Below the pieces are notes generated by a model. The model saw only the letters and a list, made by a program, of their open reading frames with translations. It searched no databases and had not been told where the DNA came from. DNA of 64,000 nucleotides from Enterovirga aerilata. Lineage in GTDB: Bacteria; Pseudomonadota; Alphaproteobacteria; Rhizobiales; Beijerinckiaceae. Every line of letters starts with the position of its first letter. Positions within the stretch are counted from its first letter, which is position 1. A program made the position numbers and the translations under genes. Location: positions 728,946 to 792,945 of the forward strand of contig NZ_JABEPP010000003.1 of NCBI RefSeq assembly GCF_013044135.1. The letters are read 5' to 3'. Below, in pieces: positions 48,040 through 56,257 of this stretch.

Positions 48040-48840
48040 ATGGGCGCGGACTTCAGCATCGGGACGATCGGGCTCGCGGTCGAAGGCGCGCTCGCGACCA
48101 TCACCCTCGACCAGCCGGCGCGCCACAACGCGATGTCGCTCGCGATGTGGCGGGAACTGCCGGAGCGGGTCGAGGCGGCCGTCGCCGACGAGCGGGTGCG
48201 GGCGATCCTCGTGACGGGCGCCGGGGAACGCGCCTTCTGCGCCGGCGCGGATATCTCGGAATTCGGCGAGAACCGGAGCGGTCCGGACGCTGCCGCGGCG
48301 TATGACAGGGCAGTCCACGCCGCCATCGACGCCCTTCGGACCGCCGCCAAGCCGACCATCGCGGCGATCCGCGGGATCTGTTTCGGCGGCGGCCTGGAGA
48401 TCGCGCTCTGCTGCGACCTGCGGATCGCGTCGGCGGGTGCGCGGTTCAGGCTGCCGGCCGCGCGGCTTGGCCTCGGTTATGCGTATGAGGGCGTCGCGCT
48501 GCTCGCCGACCGGCTCGGCGCGGGCGCGGCGGCGGAGATCCTGTTCACGGCCGCGATCCTGGATGCGGAGGAGGCGCGCCGCGCCGGCATCGTCGGGCGC
48601 GTTTTCGCCGAGGAGAGTTTCGCCTCCGACGCGGCCGCCTATGCCGCGTCGGTCACCCGCAACGCCCCGCTGGTCCTGAAGGCGCTCAAGCTGGGTCTGC
48701 TGGAGCATGCCAAGCCGGCCGGGGAGCGGGACTTCGCCTTGCTGCAGGCGGCCGTGTCCGCCTGCTCGGCAAGCGAGGATTACCGCGAAGGGCAGGCGGC
48801 GTTCCGGGAACGGCGGGAGCCGCGGTTCACGGGTCGATGA
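48040..48840 (+). CDS. Enoyl-CoA hydratase/crotonase-like protein
   Basis: A 266-residue crotonase. The oxyanion-hole segments ERAFCAGADISEF and RGICFGGGLEIALCCDLRI are present, with Glu120 in the position of the first catalytic Glu. The second catalytic Glu of true hydratases (in the QPE motif) is replaced by Ala140 in RFRLPAARLGLG. Other crotonase reactions (thioester hydrolysis, dehydration, isomerisation, decarboxylation) are therefore possible. The ATG at 48040 follows the previous stop by one base. Confidence 0.85.
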   Translation: MGADFSIGTIGLAVEGALATITLDQPARHNAMSLAMWRELPERVEAAVADERVRAILVTGAGERAFCAGADISEFGENRSGPDAAAAYDRAVHAAIDALRTAAKPTIAAIRGICFGGGLEIALCCDLRIASAGARFRLPAARLGLGYAYEGVALLADRLGAGAAAEILFTAAILDAEEARRAGIVGRVFAEESFASDAAAYAASVTRNAPLVLKALKLGLLEHAKPAGERDFALLQAAVSACSASEDYREGQAAFRERREPRFTGR

Positions 48841-48898
48841 ACCAACCAGCGCGCAATCGGCTCAGAATTGCGCCACAACGGAGAGAGGACGGTCGGAC

Positions 48899-49885
48899 AT
48901 GATGAGGTCACTCGCTGCACTCTGTCTCTCGGCGGCGCTCGCGCTCGCGCCCGGCCTCGCCCGGGCGGTCCAGCCGGCGCCCGCGCCGCTCTCGCCGCCG
49001 ACCAAGCTCACGGTCGGCTATGTGAAGGTCGGCCATCTCGCGCCGCTGTCGCTGGTGCCGGAAGAGGCCAAGAAGCTCGGCGTCGAGCTCGATCTCGTCG
49101 AGTTCTCGCGCTACGCCGACGCCCGCACGGCGCTTCTGGCCGGCTCGCTCGACGTCGCCGCGGTCGCGCCCGCGGACCTCGCGATCAGCCTCGCCCAGGG
49201 CTCGACGAGCATGGTCGGGATCATGGGCGTCGGCGGGTCGAAGAAGTACGTGATCGGCCGCACGGGCGTGAAGCTCGATTCCTGGGACGACCTGAAGGGC
49301 AAGAAGGTCGCGATCGGGCCCGGATCGGCCGTCTGGTTCCAGTTCGCCGCGACGGTCACGGAGAAGGGGATCCCGTACAACAGCTTCCAGGCGGTCAACA
49401 TCCAGGGCGGCGGCGCCAACTACGTCCAGGCGCTCCAGCGCGGCGATGTCGACGCCATCGTCTGCTGGGAGCCGTTCGAGTCGCTCGCCGTGATGGAGGG
49501 GCACGGCTTCTTCGCCAAGAACCTGGAATACAGCCAGTCCAAGTCGGTCGGCGCCGAGCTCGGCATGATCGCCGCGAGCCGCAAGGCGGTCGAGACCAAG
49601 CGCGACGCCGTCGAGCGCTTCGTGTGGTCCTACATCAAGGCGCAGGAGACGCTCAGCGCCGACCCGGCCAGGTTCGCCGACGCCTACGCCAAGCTGACCG
49701 GCGTCGACCCCAAGATCGCGACCGAGGCCTCCAAGCTGATCACGCTCGGCGCCGTCGTCTCCCCCGAGCAGCTCGAGCGCCAGGCCAAGGCCTTCAACGA
49801 GCTCGGGGTGATCCAGAAGGACGTGTCCGGCGAGATCCGCAAGTACTGGGACGCGTCCTTCGTGGCGAAGGCGACGGGAAGGTAA
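48899..49885 (+). CDS. ABC transporter substrate-binding protein, NitT/TauT type
   Basis: A 328-residue periplasmic binding protein. A signal peptide MRSLAALCLSAALALAPGLARA ends near residue 23; the mature chain has LTVGYVKVGHLAPLSLVPEEAKKLGVELDLVEF, ALLAGSLDVAAVAPADLAI, WDDLKGKKVAIGPGSAVWF and ALQRGDVDAIVCWEPFESL, typical of NrtA/SsuA/ThiY-like proteins. The ligand is likely the substrate of the surrounding catabolic island. A GAGAGAGGA ribosome site precedes the ATG at 48899. Confidence 0.87.
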   Translation: MMRSLAALCLSAALALAPGLARAVQPAPAPLSPPTKLTVGYVKVGHLAPLSLVPEEAKKLGVELDLVEFSRYADARTALLAGSLDVAAVAPADLAISLAQGSTSMVGIMGVGGSKKYVIGRTGVKLDSWDDLKGKKVAIGPGSAVWFQFAATVTEKGIPYNSFQAVNIQGGGANYVQALQRGDVDAIVCWEPFESLAVMEGHGFFAKNLEYSQSKSVGAELGMIAASRKAVETKRDAVERFVWSYIKAQETLSADPARFADAYAKLTGVDPKIATEASKLITLGAVVSPEQLERQAKAFNELGVIQKDVSGEIRKYWDASFVAKATGR

Positions 49886-49936
49886 CGGGGAGGCTCGACG
49901 GCCGTCGCCCTCCGGGCGGCGGCTGCGGAGGGGCAG

Positions 49937-50851
49937 ATGGCACAGGCTGAACTCCTGCAGGCGGGGCAGAGCGCATCCGCGTCCAAGCCGGCGCGGCCGG
50001 CATCCGCCCGCCCGGCGGCGGCCCGGGGCGCGGCCGCCTTCCTGACCGGCACGGGCGGGGGCAGGGCCGTCCTCGCGGTCATCCTGCCGCTGCTCGTCCT
50101 CGTTCTCTGGCAGCTTGCCGGGCGCGGGACGGGATCGCTCTTCGGAGGGGTGCTGCCCACGCCCGACCGCGTCTGGGCGGCCTGGGAGGTCTGGGCCTTC
50201 GGCAAGTCCGGCCTCGGCCTCAATCCGTATAGCGGCACCTGGCTCGCCAACGTCCTCTTCTCTGCGCAGCGCGTCGCCCAGGGCTTCGCGCTGGCCACGC
50301 TGGTCGGGATCCCGCTCGGCATCCTGATCGGCTGGAACCGGCTCGCGGCCGGCAGCTTCGATCCGCTGATCCAGGTGCTGCGGCCGATCCCGATCACGGC
50401 CTGGCTGCCCTTCGCGATCGCGGTCTTCGGCATCCAGAGCATGGGCGCGGTGTTCCTGATCGCGCTCGGCGCCTTCTACCCGATCGTGATCAACACCACG
50501 GCCGGGGCACGGGGCGTGGAGAAGAACTGGATCCGCGCCGCGCTGATGATGGGCGCGCGCCCGTCCGACATCCTGCTCCGCGTCGTCCTGCCCGCCTCGC
50601 TTCCGTCGGTCTTCACCGGCCTGCGCATCGGCCTCGGCATCGGCTGGACGGCCGTGATCGTGGCCGAGATGGTCGCCGTGAAGTCGGGCCTCGGCTACGT
50701 GCTCTGGGACGCCTACTACATCGGCCGGATGGACGTGGTGATCGCCGACATGGCCTCGATCGGCCTGCTCGGCTTCCTCAGCGACCGGCTCATCCTCCTG
50801 CTGGAGCACTGGGTGCTCGGCTGGCGCCGTCTCCAGAGCTTCCAGAATTGA
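49937..50851 (+). CDS. ABC transporter permease, NitT/TauT type
   Basis: A 304-residue inner-membrane permease. About 45 polar, Ala/Pro-rich residues precede six hydrophobic segments, with the EAA-like coupling loop ALMMGARPSDILLRVVLPASLPSVFTGLRIGL and conserved ends (ADMASIGLLGFLSDRLI). Partner of the binding protein (51 bp upstream) and ATPase (13 bp downstream). Confidence 0.9.
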   Translation: MAQAELLQAGQSASASKPARPASARPAAARGAAAFLTGTGGGRAVLAVILPLLVLVLWQLAGRGTGSLFGGVLPTPDRVWAAWEVWAFGKSGLGLNPYSGTWLANVLFSAQRVAQGFALATLVGIPLGILIGWNRLAAGSFDPLIQVLRPIPITAWLPFAIAVFGIQSMGAVFLIALGAFYPIVINTTAGARGVEKNWIRAALMMGARPSDILLRVVLPASLPSVFTGLRIGLGIGWTAVIVAEMVAVKSGLGYVLWDAYYIGRMDVVIADMASIGLLGFLSDRLILLLEHWVLGWRRLQSFQN

Positions 50852-50864
50852 GGGGCACGCGAGG

Positions 50865-51623
50865 GTGATCGAGTTCCAGGGCGTATCGAAGACCTTCGCC
50901 GGCCGCACCGCGGTCCAGGCGCTCGCCGAGGTCGATCTCTCCATCCGGGACGGCGAGTTCGTCGCGCTGCTCGGACCGTCGGGCTGCGGGAAATCGACCC
51001 TCCTCAACCTGCTCGCCGGCTTCGAGCCGCTCAGCGAGGGTCATCTCACCTTCGCAGGCCAGGAGGTCCGTCGCCCCGGACCGGATCGGGCCGTCGTCTT
51101 CCAGGAGGCCTCGCTGTTCCCCTGGCTGACCGTCTGGGACAACGTGACCTTCGGGCCGCGCGTGCAGCGCCGGAGCAGGGCGGAATACGAGGAGCGCACA
51201 CGCGAGATGCTCCGCCTCGTCGGCCTGGAGGCCTTCAGGGACGCGCTCCCGGCGCAGCTTTCCGGCGGCATGCGTCAGCGCGTCGGCATCGCGCGCGCCC
51301 TGGTGATGAACCCGCGCGCCCTCCTCATGGACGAGCCCTTCGGGGCGCTCGACGCGCAGACCCGGCTCGCGATGCAGCAATTGCTGCTCGACGTGTGGCA
51401 GACGCTCGGCATCGCGGTGCTGTTCGTGACCCACGACATCGACGAGGCCGTTCTCCTCGCCGACCGGATCTGCGTGATGTCGGCCCGCCCCGGACGGATC
51501 ACGCGCGAGATCCAGGTCGAGCTGCCCCGGCCGCGCTCGATCGACAATCTCATCACGCCCGAATTCACCGCCTACAAGGCGATGATCATGGCGGAGATGA
51601 AGCTCGCGCACGGAACCCATTGA
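50865..51623 (+). CDS. ABC transporter ATP-binding protein, NitT/TauT type
   Basis: A 252-residue ATPase. Walker A is [17 protein letters not shown]-loop VFQEASLFPWLTVWDN, signature LSGGMRQRVGIARALV, Walker B LLMDEPFGALDAQTR, H-loop VTHDIDEAVLLADRI. It starts with GTG at 50865. The stop shares the TGATG junction with the next gene, so it is translationally coupled to it. Confidence 0.92.
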   Translation: MIEFQGVSKTFAGRTAVQALAEVDLSIRDGEFVALLGPSGCGKSTLLNLLAGFEPLSEGHLTFAGQEVRRPGPDRAVVFQEASLFPWLTVWDNVTFGPRVQRRSRAEYEERTREMLRLVGLEAFRDALPAQLSGGMRQRVGIARALVMNPRALLMDEPFGALDAQTRLAMQQLLLDVWQTLGIAVLFVTHDIDEAVLLADRICVMSARPGRITREIQVELPRPRSIDNLITPEFTAYKAMIMAEMKLAHGTH

Positions 51624-52519
51624 TGGCCAATCCCCGCATCCCCTACCGCCTGAGCTCGAGCCGGCCCGCGCTGCCGCCGCTCGGCGGCAAGCGCATCCTG
51701 GCGCATCTCGTCGTGAACGTTGAGCATTGGCGCTTCAGCGACCCCATGCCGAGGACGATCCTCACGCCTCCGCACGGGCGCGAGACGGTGCCCGACGTGC
51801 CGAACTTCTCCTGGGCGGATTACGGCATGCGGGCCGGGATGGCCCGGATACTCGAGCTGTTCAGGTCGCGCGGGCTGCCGGCCTCGACGAGCTTCAACGC
51901 CGGCGTGATCGAGGCCTATCCGGAGGCCGCCGCGGCCATGCGCGAGGCCGGCTGGGAATTCATCGGCCACGGCATGCACCAGAAGGCGCTGAACCATGCC
52001 GAAGGCGGGGAGGGCGCCACGATCCGGGAGGCTCTCGACCGCATCGCCGCCTTCACGGGCAGGCGCCCGCGCGGCTGGCTCTCGCCCGGCCTGCGGGAGA
52101 CCGAGACCACCCCCGACATCCTGAAGGAGGCCGGGATCGACTACGTCTTCGACTGGGTCGTCGACGACCTGCCGTCCTGGATGACGACCCGGGCCGGGCC
52201 GCTCCTTGCGATGCCCTACAACCTCGAGATCAACGATTCGGTAATCTACGCGGTGGAGCGGCACGCGACGGGCGAGATGGCGAGCCGCCTGGAGCACACG
52301 CTGCGTCTGTTCGAGCGCGAGGCGACGGAGACGGTGCGCGTGCTGGCGCTCGGGCTGCACCCCCATCTCATCGGCGTTCCGCACCGCTTCCACGAGCTGG
52401 AGCGGATGGTCGACCTGCTCCAGGCCTCGACGCAGGTGAAGTTCGTGGTCGGCGCGGAGATCGCCGACTGGTACGCCCGGCACGAGCCGGCGCCGTCATC
52501 GCGGAACCCGGCCGGATAG
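51623..52519 (+). CDS. Polysaccharide-deacetylase-fold protein (PuuE/allantoinase-like)
   Basis: A 298-residue NodB-fold protein. It lacks the TFDDG of classical chitin deacetylases and instead has LVVNVEHW (about 30-37), STSFNAGVIEAYPEAAAAM, EFIGHGMHQKALNH (metal-binding His region), RRPRGWLSPGLRETETTPDIL and DYVFDWVVDDLPSWM. This set matches the PuuE-type group that hydrolyses cyclic amides such as allantoin, cyclic imides and hydantoins. The start ATG 51623 overlaps the ATPase stop. Its presence between ABC and PrpD genes suggests ring opening of an imported cyclic amide. Confidence 0.78.
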   Translation: MANPRIPYRLSSSRPALPPLGGKRILAHLVVNVEHWRFSDPMPRTILTPPHGRETVPDVPNFSWADYGMRAGMARILELFRSRGLPASTSFNAGVIEAYPEAAAAMREAGWEFIGHGMHQKALNHAEGGEGATIREALDRIAAFTGRRPRGWLSPGLRETETTPDILKEAGIDYVFDWVVDDLPSWMTTRAGPLLAMPYNLEINDSVIYAVERHATGEMASRLEHTLRLFEREATETVRVLALGLHPHLIGVPHRFHELERMVDLLQASTQVKFVVGAEIADWYARHEPAPSSRNPAG

Positions 52520-52523
52520 GCGC

Positions 52524-53945
52524 ATGGACGACCGCCCGGCCGGCGCACCCGACTCCTTCGATGCGGCCGGGGCCTTCGCGCGCCATGCCGCGCAGACGCG
52601 GTTCGGCGATCTCCCGGCGGAGGCCGTGGCCAGGGCGAAGACCTTCCTGCTCGACAGCCTCGGCGTGGGGCTTGCCGGCACGTCCGACGCGAATGCGGGC
52701 CGGGTGCTCGCGGCGGCGTCCGGCTGGGGCAGCGGCGCGGACGCGACCGCCTGGGGCAGCGGCGCGGAGCTGCCGGCGCCCTCCGCGGCCTTCGTCAACG
52801 CCTATCTCGTGCACGCGCTGGAGTTCGACTGCATCCACGAGCGCGCCATCGTCCACCCGATGGCGACGCTGCTGTCGGCGCTCTTCGCCTGGTCCGAGCG
52901 CGCGGCGCGCCGCGGCGACCCGGTGAGCGGACGCCGCTTCGTCGCCGCGATGTCGGTCGGAGTGGACGTCGCGGGCCTCCTCGGATCGGCCACCCGATCC
53001 GGCCTGCGCTTCTTCCGCCCCGCCACGGCCGGCGGGTTCGGGGCCGCGGCCGCGCTTGCGAACGCGGCCGGCCTCGCCGAAGCCGGGGTGCTGAATGTTC
53101 TCGGCCTCCATTTCGGACAGGTCTCCGGGACGATGCAGGCCCATGTGGAGGGCTCGCCCGCGCTGGGCCTGCAGATCGCGGCGAACGCGCGGGCGGCGGT
53201 GACCGCGATCGATCTCGCCGAAGCCGGCCTGACCGGCCCGAAGGACATGCTCAACGGGCCCTTCGGCTACTACGCGATGATGGAGGACGGCTCGTTCGAG
53301 CCGGCGCCGATCGAGGCGGAGCTCGGGCGGGTCCCGCAGCTCACCCGGCTCTCGCACAAGCCCTATCCGAGCGGCCGGCTGAGCCACGGCGCCGTGGACG
53401 GCCTGCGCCGGCTGATCGCCGCGCATCGCTTCGCGCCGGAGGCCGTGGCGGAGGTCGTGGTCCATGTGCCGCCGGTCGTGATGCGGCTCATGGGCCGGCC
53501 GAACGTGCCGAACCCGTCCTCGAACTACGCCAAGCTCTGCCTGCCCTTCGTGGTTGGCACGTATCTCGCTCGCGGGCGGGTCGATGTGCCCGATTTCAGC
53601 ACGCCCGAGATGCGGAACGATCCGGCGGTCCACGCATTCGCCGGGCGCGTCCGCCTCGTCCCGGACGACAACCCGAGCCAGAACGCCATCGCCCCGCAGC
53701 GCGTCACCGTCCGGCTGAACGGCGGCGAGCGGCACGAGATGATCGTTCCGGCGATCTACGGTCACCCGGACGCGCCCCTGAGCGAGGCCGAGAACCTGGA
53801 GAAGTTCGGCCGCTGCTGCGGCTATGCCCATCCGCCGGTGCCGCCGGAGCTGCGGGACAGGCTGGTGGCGCTCGTCGCCCGGTTCGACGAGCTGGAGGAT
53901 GTTTCGGTCGTGCCGCGCCTCCTCGCCGTGGAAAGGGCATCGTGA
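52524..53945 (+). CDS. MmgE/PrpD family protein
   Basis: A 473-residue protein of the 2-methylcitrate dehydratase fold. The N-terminal helical domain has ETFARHAAQ-like start, FLLDSLGVGLAGTSD and AYLVHALEFDCIHERAIVHP (the conserved D-x-x-H segment near residue 104), GVDVAGLLGSA and GFGAAAALANAAGL, and the second domain has LSHKPYPSGRLSHGAVDGL with the catalytic-site KPYP. Family members dehydrate methylcitrate, decarboxylate cis-aconitate, or catalyse other tricarboxylate reactions. It lies 4 bp after the PuuE-like gene. Confidence 0.87.
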   Translation: MDDRPAGAPDSFDAAGAFARHAAQTRFGDLPAEAVARAKTFLLDSLGVGLAGTSDANAGRVLAAASGWGSGADATAWGSGAELPAPSAAFVNAYLVHALEFDCIHERAIVHPMATLLSALFAWSERAARRGDPVSGRRFVAAMSVGVDVAGLLGSATRSGLRFFRPATAGGFGAAAALANAAGLAEAGVLNVLGLHFGQVSGTMQAHVEGSPALGLQIAANARAAVTAIDLAEAGLTGPKDMLNGPFGYYAMMEDGSFEPAPIEAELGRVPQLTRLSHKPYPSGRLSHGAVDGLRRLIAAHRFAPEAVAEVVVHVPPVVMRLMGRPNVPNPSSNYAKLCLPFVVGTYLARGRVDVPDFSTPEMRNDPAVHAFAGRVRLVPDDNPSQNAIAPQRVTVRLNGGERHEMIVPAIYGHPDAPLSEAENLEKFGRCCGYAHPPVPPELRDRLVALVARFDELEDVSVVPRLLAVERAS

Positions 53946-54053
53946 CGCAACTCTGCGGGAGGCGACCTGTCCCAGGAAGGCGAGCATGCACGCGAGACCG
54001 GCGCCGGAGGCCGCCGCACGACTGTTTCGGGACCAGAACGGGAGGAATCGAGG

Positions 54054-54707
54054 ATGCCGATCGCCGGAAAGGGAATGCTGATCACCTGGATGGACGTGGA
54101 TCCCGCCGATGAGGCCGATTTCAACCTCTGGTACGACCGCGAGCATCTCGCCGAGCGGGTGGCGATCGAGGGCTTCATGGAGGCCCGGCGCTGGATCGCC
54201 GTGCAGGCGGGGGCGAAATACTTCAACACCTACTCGACGCAGAGCTTCGAGACCCTCAGCAGCCCGGCCTACAAGCAGGTCCTGGCGAACCAGACGGCTT
54301 GGTCCAACAAGCACATCTCCCGCTTCCGCAACCCGGGCCGGGTGATCGGCCGCATCAGCCATAGCCGCGGCCAGGGCCGCGGCGGCGCGCTCGGCGTCGT
54401 CCGCCTCCGGCCCGCCGCGGACGGGAGGGACGCCGCCCGTACCGGGCTTCTCCCGCTGCTCGATCCGGGCATGCTGCCGGGCATCGTCTCGCTCCATCTC
54501 GTGGAGAGCGATCCGGAACTGTCCAGGACGCTGACCGATCCGGACACGGCGAATCCGGGTGCCGCCGACTGGTACGTGCTCATCGACGGCACCGATGTCG
54601 GCGCCGTCACCCAACTCGTCGAGAGCAGGTTCCAGGCAGCCGGGATTCCCGTCGTCGCGACCGGCACGTACCGGCTCTTGTGGGACCTCGTGAAAGGTGA
54701 ACTATGA
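54054..54707 (+). CDS. DUF4286/EthD-like dimeric alpha/beta-barrel protein
   Basis: A 217-residue protein with two alpha/beta ferredoxin-like halves. The first has LITWMDVDPADEADFNLWYDREHLAERVAI and MEARRWIA; the second VSLHLVESDPELSRTLTDP and WYVLIDGTDVGAVTQ. The FNLWYDREH motif is typical of the DUF4286/EthD-like group, which includes oxidoreductase accessory proteins and monooxygenase-like barrels. Role here unknown. The start has a GGGAGGAATCGAGG site. About 108 bp with no other feature separates it from the MmgE/PrpD gene. Confidence 0.75.
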   Translation: MPIAGKGMLITWMDVDPADEADFNLWYDREHLAERVAIEGFMEARRWIAVQAGAKYFNTYSTQSFETLSSPAYKQVLANQTAWSNKHISRFRNPGRVIGRISHSRGQGRGGALGVVRLRPAADGRDAARTGLLPLLDPGMLPGIVSLHLVESDPELSRTLTDPDTANPGAADWYVLIDGTDVGAVTQLVESRFQAAGIPVVATGTYRLLWDLVKGEL

Positions 54708-54754
54708 GCGGACCGCATCCAGCAACCCTGTAATCATCCTTATGGAGATGAAAC

Positions 54755-55735
54755 GTGCGCAACATCGGATCGATTTTCGCGGGTGCCGGATTTGCGGCCG
54801 CATTCCTTGCGAGCTCTGCCGTCCTGGCGGACAAATGGAACATGCCGGTCCGCTCCAATGAGCGGAACTATTTCACGCGCAACATCCAGCAGTTCGCGCA
54901 GGACGTGAAGCAGGGGACCGGCGGGAAGGTCGAGATCGTCGTCCATCCCGAAGACTCGCTCACCAAGCAGCCGGAGGTGAAGCGGGCCGTGCAGACCGCG
55001 CAGGTTCAGCTCGGCGAGTTCCTCATGTCGATGCATTCGAACGAGAATGCGGTCTTCGGCGTCGACGCGGTGCCGTTCCTGGCGAGCAACAACGAGGAGA
55101 ACCGCAAGCTCCTGGCGGCCGCCCGGCCGTTCATCGAGGAGCGTCTCGGCCGCCAGGGGATGCGCGTCCTGTTCGTGGTGCCGTGGCCGCCGAACTCCTT
55201 CTATGCCGGCAAGGAGATCAATTCGGTGGCCGACTTCAAGGGCGTGAAGTTCCGCGCCTTCAACCCGGTCACGGGCCGCCTGGCCGAGCTGATGGGCGCC
55301 ATCCCGGCCACCGTCCAGCAATCGGAGGTGCCGCAGGCATTCTCGACCGGCGTCATCCAGGCGATGATCACCTCGCCGGCCACCGGCGTCGACACCCAGG
55401 CCTGGGACTTCGTGAAGTACTTCTACGAAGTGAAGGCCATGGCCCCCTGGAACGTCGTGATCGTCAACGAGCGCGTGTTCAGCCGGCTCGATCAGGCCAC
55501 GAAGGACGCGGTGCTCGCGGCAGCGAAATCCGCCGAGGAGCGGGGCTGGGCCCTGCAGGCCGAGGAGACCGGCAAGCTCGTCGAGACCCTCAGGTCCAAG
55601 GGCATGGAGGTCCGCCAGCCCAGTCCGGAACTGATGAAGGAGCTGAAGGCCATCGGCGACCAGCTCATCCAGGAATGGGCGAAGGCCGCCGGTGAGGACG
55701 GCCAGAAGATCCTCGCGGCCTACCGCAAAAGCTGA
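54755..55735 (+). CDS. TRAP transporter solute-binding protein (DctP family)
   Basis: A 326-residue periplasmic protein. The signal is FAGAGFAAAFLASSAVLA; the mature chain has the DctP features GGKVEIVVHPEDSLTKQPE, RAVQTAQVQLGEFLMS, NAVFGVDAVPFLASNNEE, GVKFRAFNPVTGRLAELMGA (Arg that binds carboxylate) and GVIQAMITSPATGV. Ligand: an organic acid or related anion. The start is GTG 54755 behind TATGGAGAT. The three TRAP genes are contiguous. Confidence 0.9.
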   Translation: MRNIGSIFAGAGFAAAFLASSAVLADKWNMPVRSNERNYFTRNIQQFAQDVKQGTGGKVEIVVHPEDSLTKQPEVKRAVQTAQVQLGEFLMSMHSNENAVFGVDAVPFLASNNEENRKLLAAARPFIEERLGRQGMRVLFVVPWPPNSFYAGKEINSVADFKGVKFRAFNPVTGRLAELMGAIPATVQQSEVPQAFSTGVIQAMITSPATGVDTQAWDFVKYFYEVKAMAPWNVVIVNERVFSRLDQATKDAVLAAAKSAEERGWALQAEETGKLVETLRSKGMEVRQPSPELMKELKAIGDQLIQEWAKAAGEDGQKILAAYRKS

Positions 55736-55740
55736 AGCGG

Positions 55741-56250
55741 ATGCGGCTGCTCGACAGGCTGTACGCGGCGGGGATCGTCCTCGCCGCGATCTTCATGGTC
55801 ATCATCGCGGCCCTGACCCTCTCGCAGGTCGTCGGCCGCTATTTCGGCCTGGTGGTGCCGGATGCGGGCGACCTCGCCGGCTACGCCATGGCGGGATCGA
55901 TCTTCCTGGCCCTGCCGCACACGCTCCGCAGCGGCGGGCATATCCGCGTGAACCTGCTTCTAATCCATGTTCCGCGCGGCATGCGCCGGGCCCTGGAAGT
56001 GTGGTGCGTGTCGTTCCTGTGCGTGGTCGGAGGCCTCTTTGCCGCCTTCGCGGTCAAGCTGGTGCTCGATTCCTACGAGTTCGGCGACGTCTCCACCGGC
56101 ATGATGCCGATCCCCCTGTGGATACCGCAGCTTTCCATGGCGCTCGGGGCCGTGCTGCTGGAGATCGCAGCGATCGAGGAACTGGTCCGGGTCCTGACCG
56201 GACGCGAACCCAGCTACGCCCGCGCCGAGGGCGACGGCTTCACCGAATAG
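55741..56250 (+). CDS. TRAP transporter small permease (DctQ family)
   Basis: A 169-residue membrane protein with four hydrophobic helices (AAGIVLAAIFMVIIAALTLSQVVGRYF, LAGYAMAGSIFLALPHTLRSGGHIRV, SFLCVVGGLFAAFAVKLVL, IPLWIPQLSMALGAVLLEIAAI). This is the DctQ layout, which pairs with DctM. The ATG is 5 bp after the DctP stop. The C-terminus RAEGDGFTE is short. Confidence 0.87.
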   Translation: MRLLDRLYAAGIVLAAIFMVIIAALTLSQVVGRYFGLVVPDAGDLAGYAMAGSIFLALPHTLRSGGHIRVNLLLIHVPRGMRRALEVWCVSFLCVVGGLFAAFAVKLVLDSYEFGDVSTGMMPIPLWIPQLSMALGAVLLEIAAIEELVRVLTGREPSYARAEGDGFTE

Positions 56251-56257
56251 GGCGAGC

